This document shows positions 6,435 through 10,915 of a stretch of 10,915 nucleotides of DNA, one piece after another. The stretch comes from Actinomycetota bacterium (GTDB lineage: Bacteria; Actinomycetota; Actinomycetes; Actinomycetales; Microbacteriaceae). The stretch spans positions 1 through 10,915 of the forward strand of contig WLGA01000028.1 of the NCBI GenBank assembly GCA_009703445.1, in the 5' to 3' direction. A program made the position numbers and the translations under genes. The notes under the pieces are model-generated. The model was not told where the DNA came from and did no database searches. It saw nothing but the letters and a program-made list of their open reading frames with translations. How positions within the stretch are numbered: position 1 is the first letter of the stretch; each line of letters begins with the position of its first letter.

Positions 6435-8140
6435 TAGTTGCTCTTTTCTGACTTTGAGTCAGCGGCTAGGTTCTCTGCCGCCTTGCGTTCCGCTAGTGTC
6501 TGGCGCTTTGTGGCTTCCTTCGAAGCCTTGGCTGCCTTGCCCGCAGGAACAGCTGCTGAAACACGGAATGCTCCACGTCCTACGTAGCTGGTTGCTCCCA
6601 GAGCCTTTGAATCGAATCCAGACCAAGGGTGACCAGAGCTGAAGAACTTAGTCTTCGCGAGTAGCTCGAGCATTGGGTGGGTGAACAGGATCACGACTGC
6701 AAGGTCGATGAGGGTGGTTAGACCCAGGGTGAAAGCGAAGCCGCGAACGTTACCAACGGTCAACGTGTAAAGGACAACCGCTGCCAGCAAGCTCACACCG
6801 TCAGAAACAAGGATGGTTCGCAGTGCGCGCTTCCATCCGGTTTCAACTGCTGCTCCGAGGTTTCGACCGTCGCGAAGTTCGTCACGGACTCGTTCAAAGT
6901 AAACGATGAATGAGTCGGCCGTAATACCGATGGCAACAATCAAACCGGCAACACCAGATAGCGATAGGTGGTAGCCCTGGCGCCATGAAAGAAGGGCGAT
7001 CATCAAGTAGGTAATGATTGCAGCTACAACAAGCGAACCAACGGTAACGAGGGCAAGGCCGCGGTACTGGAAGAACGAGTAGATAATCACTAGCAGAAGG
7101 CCGATTGCGCCAGCTAGAAGGCCGCTGGTCAACTGTTCGGAGCCAAGGGTGGCCGAGATGTTCTCCTGGCTCTGCACTTCAAAGCTGATTGGAAGTGCGC
7201 CGTATTTCAACTGGTCTGCAAGAGTCTTAGACGAGTTCTTGTCAAAGTTTCCAGTGATCTGAGCGTCACCACCGGTGATAACTGCCTGAAGTGTCGGCGC
7301 GGTGATTACGTAACCATCTAGGGTGATCGCGAACTGGTTCTGAGGAGCTGCAAGTGGGAACAAGCGACCAGTGGTCTTAGCAAACTTGTCAGTGCCCGCG
7401 CCGGTGAACTTAAGGTTCACTGCCCAGGTGTTGGTCGCAGCGCCAGTAGAAGTCGTGACGGTTCCGGCGTTTGCGTCGGCGATGTCGGTTCCTTCAACCT
7501 CTACCGGGCCAAGAATGTACTTGCCGTATAGGTCGGTGTCACAGGTGACGATTGGAAGGGTTGGGTCATCGACCTGACCAGCAGCACGGAAAGGCTGTGA
7601 ACAGTCAAGTGAGTCGTAAAGCTTGATGGTCGCATCGTCTACACCCGCGATTGGGGCCGTGGTTGCAGCAGGCGTTGCTGAAGGAGTTGCCGATGCGGTG
7701 GCAGAGTCCGTTGCTCCGGTGTTCGAGGCAGTTGCGCTGACACCCTGACCGGTTGCTAGAACTGGTCGGAATTCAAGCTTTGCCGAACTGCGAATCAACT
7801 TGAGAGTGTTTTCATCCGGGTTTCCAGGGATTGACACAACGATGTTGTTGTTTCCCTGAGTGTTGATCTGCGCTTCGCTGACACCGCTGGCGTCTACACG
7901 CTGGCGAATGATCGAAACGGCCTGAAGCAACTGCTCCTCGGTGACCTTGGTTCCTTCTTGAACCACAGGGGCAAGGATGATTTGCGTGCCGCCCTGAAGG
8001 TCAAGTGCGAGCTTTGGCGCGAACGATGCGCCCGCGTTGGTTGCAGAGCCGAGGCCGATGATGGCAACTAGGCCAACAATCAAAACACCAAGCCAAGTGA
8101 GGCGCTTACGAGCGCCCTTGGTTACAGCTGATTCAGACAA
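6434..8140 (-). CDS. secD: Protein translocase subunit SecD
   Basis: SecD is the large subunit of the SecDF translocation motor. The 568-residue protein has a first membrane segment at 14-31, the LDLQGG motif (46-51), and a large extracytoplasmic region to about 335. Five further membrane segments lie between about 338 and 490 and include GITADSFIVYFERVRDE (405-421), the RND-type core motif. The extracytoplasmic region carries a low-complexity Ser/Ala/Thr/Pro linker (about 134-163) and two cysteines (Cys180, Cys200) that could form a disulfide. The cytoplasmic C-terminus (about 531-568) is a charged Lys/Ala/Glu tail. Translation starts at TTG (8138-8140), supported by AGAGGA five bases upstream; no in-frame ATG or GTG fits better. 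The gene lies 13 bases after yajC and overlaps secF by one base. The family is certain; the start is likely. Confidence 0.97.
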   Translation of the reverse strand: MSESAVTKGARKRLTWLGVLIVGLVAIIGLGSATNAGASFAPKLALDLQGGTQIILAPVVQEGTKVTEEQLLQAVSIIRQRVDASGVSEAQINTQGNNNIVVSIPGNPDENTLKLIRSSAKLEFRPVLATGQGVSATASNTGATDSATASATPSATPAATTAPIAGVDDATIKLYDSLDCSQPFRAAGQVDDPTLPIVTCDTDLYGKYILGPVEVEGTDIADANAGTVTTSTGAATNTWAVNLKFTGAGTDKFAKTTGRLFPLAAPQNQFAITLDGYVITAPTLQAVITGGDAQITGNFDKNSSKTLADQLKYGALPISFEVQSQENISATLGSEQLTSGLLAGAIGLLLVIIYSFFQYRGLALVTVGSLVVAAIITYLMIALLSWRQGYHLSLSGVAGLIVAIGITADSFIVYFERVRDELRDGRNLGAAVETGWKRALRTILVSDGVSLLAAVVLYTLTVGNVRGFAFTLGLTTLIDLAVVILFTHPMLELLAKTKFFSSGHPWSGFDSKALGATSYVGRGAFRVSAAVPAGKAAKASKEATKRQTLAERKAAENLAADSKSEKSN

Positions 8141-8145
8141 GATGA

Positions 8146-8151
8146 TCCTCT
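8146..8151 (-). promoter_or_regulatory. Ribosome binding site for the TTG start of secD
   Basis: The minus strand reads AGAGGA, ending five bases before the TTG at 8138-8140. Match and spacing are good and justify a non-ATG start for secD. The site lies in the 13-base gap between yajC and secD and touches neither coding region. Confidence 0.75.
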
Positions 8152-8153
8152 AT

Positions 8154-8522
8154 TTACTTAGCAGGCTTAGCTGCAGGCTTCTTTGCCACTGGCTTCTTAA
8201 CTGCTGGCTTAGCCGCAGTCTTGGTAGCAGTTGCAGGCTTGGCGGCTGCGGTCTTCGCAGCAACCTTCTTAGGAGCTTCTTCGATTGAACGAACAGCGCC
8301 CTTTAGAACTGTGAGCTTGGTTCCAGGAGTGGTCTCAACTACAAGGTGCTTGTCATCCTGGCTAACGATGGTGCCAAGGATGCCGCTGTGAAGGAGCACG
8401 TAAGCGCCTACCTTGATGCCGGCTTGCATTTCTGCCTGAGCCTTCTTGCGCTTGCGTCCGTTGAAAAACATCATGAAAATGATGAAACCTAGGGCGATTA
8501 CGAGGAAGAGATCCTGGTTCAT
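8154..8522 (-). CDS. yajC: Preprotein translocase subunit YajC
   Basis: YajC is a small single-span membrane protein that associates with SecDF and the Sec translocon. The 122-residue product has an N-terminal membrane segment (about 5-20, LFLVIALGFIIFMMFF) followed by the basic NGRKRKKAQAEMQAGIKVG stretch. A compact beta-rich domain follows, with the family pattern VLLHSGILGTIVSQDDKHLVVE (about 42-63) and a TPGTKLTVLKGAVRSI segment. From about residue 83 to the end the sequence is a Lys/Ala/Pro/Thr repeat-like tail (AAKPA, KKPVAKKPAAKPAK). Such tails are common on actinobacterial YajC and are probably disordered and cytoplasmic. The ATG is supported by AAGG six bases upstream. It is the first gene of the yajC-secD-secF-rel group and has a candidate promoter upstream at 8577-8582. 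Identification is secure from sequence and context. Confidence 0.95.
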   Translation of the reverse strand: MNQDLFLVIALGFIIFMMFFNGRKRKKAQAEMQAGIKVGAYVLLHSGILGTIVSQDDKHLVVETTPGTKLTVLKGAVRSIEEAPKKVAAKTAAAKPATATKTAAKPAVKKPVAKKPAAKPAK

Positions 8523-8576
8523 GTCGGGCCTTACGTTAGAAATAGTAGTTAGTCTGCACCAATGGGCAACTTATCG

Positions 8577-8582
8577 ATTATA
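8577..8582 (-). promoter_or_regulatory. Candidate -10 box of the yajC-secD-secF-rel promoter
   Basis: On the minus strand this is a perfect TATAAT in the 108-base gap between ruvB and yajC. Transcription would start near 8570, giving a leader of about 48 bases with the AAGG site of yajC near its end. No good -35 hexamer is found at the normal distance (the bases 17 upstream read CGGTAT), so an activator or a weak promoter is possible. The direct repeats at 8588-8597 and 8610-8620 sit in just the region where a regulator could act. Confidence 0.5.
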
Positions 8583-8587
8583 GGTCA

Positions 8588-8620
8588 GACAGGTTGAAAA
8601 TACCGCTTCGACAGGCTTGA
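8588..8620. repeat. Short direct repeat pair beside the yajC -10 box
   Basis: GACAGGTTGA at 8588-8597 and GACAGGCTTGA at 8610-8620 are near-identical direct copies whose starts are 22 bases apart, close to two helical turns. They overlap the spacer and upstream region of the candidate yajC promoter and lie beyond the ruvB stop, so no coding constraint explains them. They could bind a regulator on one face of the DNA; two copies this short may also be chance. Confidence 0.3.
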
Positions 8621-8630
8621 GAGAGTGCCT

Positions 8631-9629
8631 CTAGCCGTTGACCGATTCGATGCCCAGGTGTCGGTAGGCAGCCGCTGTAGCCTGACGCCCTCTAGGCGTT
8701 CTTGCGATTAGGCCCATTCGCACAAGGAACGGTTCGACGACTGCTTCGATAGTGTCCTGTTCTTCTCCAACAGCAACCGCCAAAGTCGACAGGCCAACAG
8801 GTTTTCCATCGAATCTCGAGGTCAACACTTTTAGGATTTCTCGGTCAAGACGATCTAGTCCGATTGCGTCGACCTCGTAAAGAGCGAGAGCTGCCTGAGC
8901 AATCGAAATGTCAATTACACGCTCCCCCGCAACGAGTGCAAAGTCTCGAACGCGACGGAGAAGTCGGTTGGCAATGCGCGGGGTTCCACGGCTGCGCGAG
9001 GCAATCTCAACGAGGGCGGCTTGGTCGATTTCCAATCCGAGCTTGACTGCCGCACGAGCAATTACTTCACGCAGTTCGTCTACTTCGTAAAACTCTAGGT
9101 GAGCTGTAAAACCGAACCGGTCTCGTAGAGGGTTCGGCAGCATTCCCGAGCGAGTTGTGGCACCCACGAGGGTGAATGGGGCAAGTTCGAGCGGAATTGA
9201 GGTGGCGCCAGGGCCCTTTCCGACCATTACGTCGACACGAAAGTCCTCCATCGCCAGATACAGCATCTCTTCCGCTGCGCGAGCCATGCGGTGAATTTCG
9301 TCAATGAACAAGACCTCACCAGGAGCTAGCGAAGAGAGCACCGCGGCCAAATCCCCGGCGTGCTGGATAGTAGGGCCGCTGGTCAGTCTCAGCGGGGCTC
9401 CGCTTTCGTGAGCAACGATGATCGCAAGTGTTGTTTTACCAAGCCCTGGAGGACCAGCCAGCAAGATGTGGTCAGAAGTTCGACCTTGAATTCGGGCGGC
9501 CTCGATGATCAATGAAATCTGTTCGCGGACCTTATTTTGCCCAACGAACTCATCCAGGGATTTCGGTCGAAGCGCGGATTCAAAAGCAAGTTCAGAATCG
9601 CCCTGATCCGGGTTGGTAAGGTCATCCAT
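8631..9629 (-). CDS. ruvB: Holliday junction branch migration ATPase RuvB
   Basis: RuvB is the hexameric AAA+ motor that, with RuvA, drives branch migration of Holliday junctions during recombinational repair. The 332-residue protein is of normal length. It has LRPKSLDEFVGQ at 20-31, Walker A GPPGLGKTT (59-67), Walker B LFIDEIH (107-113), sensor 1 VGATTR (155-160) and the PLRDRFGF arginine-finger region (167-174). Sensor 2 RGTPRIANRLLRRVRD is at 214-229, and a C-terminal winged-helix DNA-binding domain (about 255-332) includes the conserved RTPRGRQAT (310-318). All ATPase residues are intact. The ATG overlaps the ruvA stop by one base (TAATG), pointing to coupled translation of the two partners. 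No clear terminator follows the gene, so some transcripts may continue into yajC. Confidence 0.98.
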   Translation of the reverse strand: MDDLTNPDQGDSELAFESALRPKSLDEFVGQNKVREQISLIIEAARIQGRTSDHILLAGPPGLGKTTLAIIVAHESGAPLRLTSGPTIQHAGDLAAVLSSLAPGEVLFIDEIHRMARAAEEMLYLAMEDFRVDVMVGKGPGATSIPLELAPFTLVGATTRSGMLPNPLRDRFGFTAHLEFYEVDELREVIARAAVKLGLEIDQAALVEIASRSRGTPRIANRLLRRVRDFALVAGERVIDISIAQAALALYEVDAIGLDRLDREILKVLTSRFDGKPVGLSTLAVAVGEEQDTIEAVVEPFLVRMGLIARTPRGRQATAAAYRHLGIESVNG

Positions 9630-10243
9630 TACTTCGACCCACTTGCCGATTTGCTTGCGCCGAGTTTGCTGAGCGCTAGACGCAAGATCACTTCTCGCCC
9701 TTCACCCTTCTTGACCGACGCAGACGCTTCGCGAACAGCTTCCTGAGCCGAACGTTCCGGCCATCCCAGGCTGACAAGCGCCTCGACAACCGAACCGAGG
9801 TCCGAATCAGCGCTAACAAGGTCTGTTTGATCGACGAGCACAAGATGTGACAGCTTGCCGGCCAGAGTGACAGTGATTAGTTTCGCTGTCTTAGGCCCGA
9901 TACCAGACACGGCCTTGAAAGCAGCGTCGTTGTCGAGTGCAACGGCAGAGGCAATCTCAGCGGTAGAAAGCGCACCGAGAATGGCTAAGGCAGACTTAGG
10001 GCCAACGCCGGTAACGGATCGCAGCAGGTCAAATAGTTCTTGCTCAAGAGAGCTCTGAAAGCCGAAGAGAGTCATTGCATCTTCGCGGACCACCATCGCA
10101 GTGAAAAGTTGCGTTTCTTCACCGATTGAGAACTTAGCTGAGGTGTTTGGTGTCACATGGATGAGGTAACCCACTCCGCTGACATCTACCACCAGTTGGT
10201 GGGAGGTCTTAGCGCTGAGTATTCCTCGGATTGATGCGATCAC
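9629..10243 (-). CDS. ruvA: Holliday junction branch migration protein RuvA
   Basis: RuvA binds four-way junctions as a tetramer and loads RuvB onto the arms. The 204-residue protein shows the three expected parts. These are an N-terminal OB-fold (about 1-63, MIASIRGIL to MTLFGF), two helix-hairpin-helix motifs (VTGVGPKSA at 77-85 and VSGIGPKTA at 112-120), and a C-terminal RuvB-binding domain (about 145-195) joined by a flexible linker (VLVDQTDLVSADSD). Translation begins at GTG (10241-10243); this gives the canonical MIASxRG N-terminus of the family, although no strong ribosome binding site is visible before it. The gene is 22 bases after ruvC and overlaps ruvB by one base, so translation may depend partly on the upstream gene. 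Confidence in the family is very high. Confidence 0.97.
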   Translation of the reverse strand: MIASIRGILSAKTSHQLVVDVSGVGYLIHVTPNTSAKFSIGEETQLFTAMVVREDAMTLFGFQSSLEQELFDLLRSVTGVGPKSALAILGALSTAEIASAVALDNDAAFKAVSGIGPKTAKLITVTLAGKLSHLVLVDQTDLVSADSDLGSVVEALVSLGWPERSAQEAVREASASVKKGEGREVILRLALSKLGASKSASGSK

Positions 10244-10265
10244 TCAACAAGACTAACGAATCAGT

Positions 10266-10820
10266 CTATTTAGTCTTGGCAGCGCGCTCAGCATCGAGCC
10301 AGGCCTTCTGGGCCTTCGTCAGATTAGGTGAATCGCTAGCCGCCGGAGTCCGCCAGGCGTGGCAAATAGCGATCGCCAAACTATCAGCGGCATCCGCTGG
10401 TTTTGGAATCTCGGAAAGCCCGAGGATTTTTGCCACCATAAAACCGACCTGATCCTTAGCTGCCCTACCTGAACCGGTAACGGCCGCCTTGACCTGTGTT
10501 GGGGTGTACATCACTACAGGAATCGAATGTTTGTGCGCGAGCATCAAAACCGCGCCTGAGATTTGGGCCGTCCCCATCACTGTCGAGACATTCTGTTGCG
10601 AGAAAACTCTCTCGATGGCAATTACCTGGGGCTTCTCGGCTTCAATCAGTTGCTCAATCTGCAGGCCGATTCTGCCAACTCGAACGGTGAGCTCTTCAGA
10701 AGGCATGCTTCTATAGGTGTCTACCGCTACAAGCGAAACTTTTCTCGAGCTTCCGAGTTCGATTAGCCCGATTCCGCATCTAGTCAGACCTGGGTCAATT
10801 CCTAGGATGCGAGTTGTCAT
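10266..10820 (-). CDS. ruvC: Crossover junction endodeoxyribonuclease RuvC
   Basis: RuvC is the dimeric nuclease that resolves Holliday junctions by paired nicks. The 184-residue protein has an RNase H-like fold with all four metal-binding acids in place: Asp9 (LGIDPGLTRCG), Glu70 (IAIERVF), Asp143 and Asp146 (ADAADSLAIAICH). The intervening QQNVSTVMGTAQISG (75-89) and YTPTQVKAAVTGSGRAAKDQV (105-125) segments also match the family. The last 25 or so residues form a variable, Lys/Ala-rich tail. The ATG at 10818-10820 lies two bases after the stop of yebC, so the two are very probably co-transcribed and translationally linked; only weak Shine-Dalgarno complementarity is seen. It is expected to be active. 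Confidence 0.98.
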   Translation of the reverse strand: MTTRILGIDPGLTRCGIGLIELGSSRKVSLVAVDTYRSMPSEELTVRVGRIGLQIEQLIEAEKPQVIAIERVFSQQNVSTVMGTAQISGAVLMLAHKHSIPVVMYTPTQVKAAVTGSGRAAKDQVGFMVAKILGLSEIPKPADAADSLAIAICHAWRTPAASDSPNLTKAQKAWLDAERAAKTK

Positions 10821-10822
10821 CT

Positions 10823-10915
10823 TTAGTCGTTCTCGAGCTCGGCCATTACCTCGGCCGACATGTCAAAGTTCGAATAAACGTTCTGGACGTCATCCGAGTC
10901 TTCAAGGGCGTCAAT
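10823..10915 (-). CDS. yebC: YebC/PmpR-family protein, C-terminal 30 residues only
   Basis: The minus strand at the right edge encodes a C-terminus reading IDALEDSDDVQNVYSNFDMS, then AEVMAELEND and a TAA stop. The LEDxDDVQNVYxNFD pattern is diagnostic of the YebC/TACO1/PmpR family, members of which act as DNA-binding regulators or as translation factors that relieve ribosome pausing. The rest of the gene lies outside the window, so domains and start cannot be judged. It directly precedes ruvC, with two bases between stop and ATG, which is the usual arrangement of yebC and ruvC in many bacteria. Confidence 0.93.
   Translation of the reverse strand: MDALEDSDDVQNVYSNFDMSAEVMAELEND

Noticed and set aside
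8154..8276. Possible tandem DNA repeat or CRISPR-like pattern in the 3' end of yajC
   Set aside because: The repetition comes from Ala/Lys/Pro codons in the protein tail. Units are irregular, with no constant repeats or spacers.
1..10915. Mobile elements, prophage, defence or biosynthetic cluster
   Set aside because: Every long frame is a conserved housekeeping gene with tight spacing. No transposase, integrase, terminal repeats, tRNA or abrupt composition change is seen.

Overview
The window is a core housekeeping region of an actinobacterium. The gene order yebC-ruvC-ruvA-ruvB-yajC-secD-secF-rel, followed by a membrane-anchored cyclophilin, is a conserved actinobacterial neighbourhood. The Rel zinc-finger and ACT sequence, the SecD with a Ser/Thr/Ala/Pro-rich extracytoplasmic linker, the YajC with a Lys/Ala/Pro tail and the DUF349 protein all fit Actinobacteria. 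Judged by eye, GC is moderate (around the mid-50s), lower than in most soil actinobacteria. That suggests a streamlined aquatic Microbacteriaceae-type organism (Rhodoluna/Aquiluna-like); this is inference, not proof.

Layout from left to right. A 3'-truncated rarA (replication-fork AAA+ ATPase) lies on the minus strand at 1-953. It diverges across an 82-base gap from a plus-strand pair: an anchored cyclophilin-type peptidyl-prolyl isomerase (1036-1818) and a DUF349 coiled-coil protein (1862-3097). The pair ends at a strong intrinsic terminator (3116-3149). Everything to the right is on the minus strand: rel (3168-5417), secF (5463-6434), secD (6434-8140), yajC (8154-8522), ruvB (8631-9629), ruvA (9629-10243), ruvC (10266-10820) and the last 30 residues of yebC (10823-10915).

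The minus-strand genes form two tight groups. yebC-ruvC-ruvA-ruvB encode a YebC-family regulator and the RuvABC Holliday-junction machinery; ruvA and ruvB overlap by one base. yajC-secD-secF-rel encode the accessory Sec translocase complex and the bifunctional (p)ppGpp synthetase/hydrolase; secD and secF overlap by one base. The 108-base gap between ruvB and yajC carries a consensus -10 box on the minus strand and no clear terminator, so yajC can have its own promoter and also receive read-through from ruv. rel converges on the DUF349 gene, and the terminator between them may work in both directions.

No mobile element, CRISPR array, RNA gene, prophage or defence system is visible. The window is densely packed with conserved genes, and I do not see a previously undescribed system. 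The points worth checking are small: non-ATG starts (rel, secD, ruvA and DUF349), a hairpin in the cyclophilin-DUF349 gap, short repeats near the yajC promoter, and the absence of apt between secF and rel.
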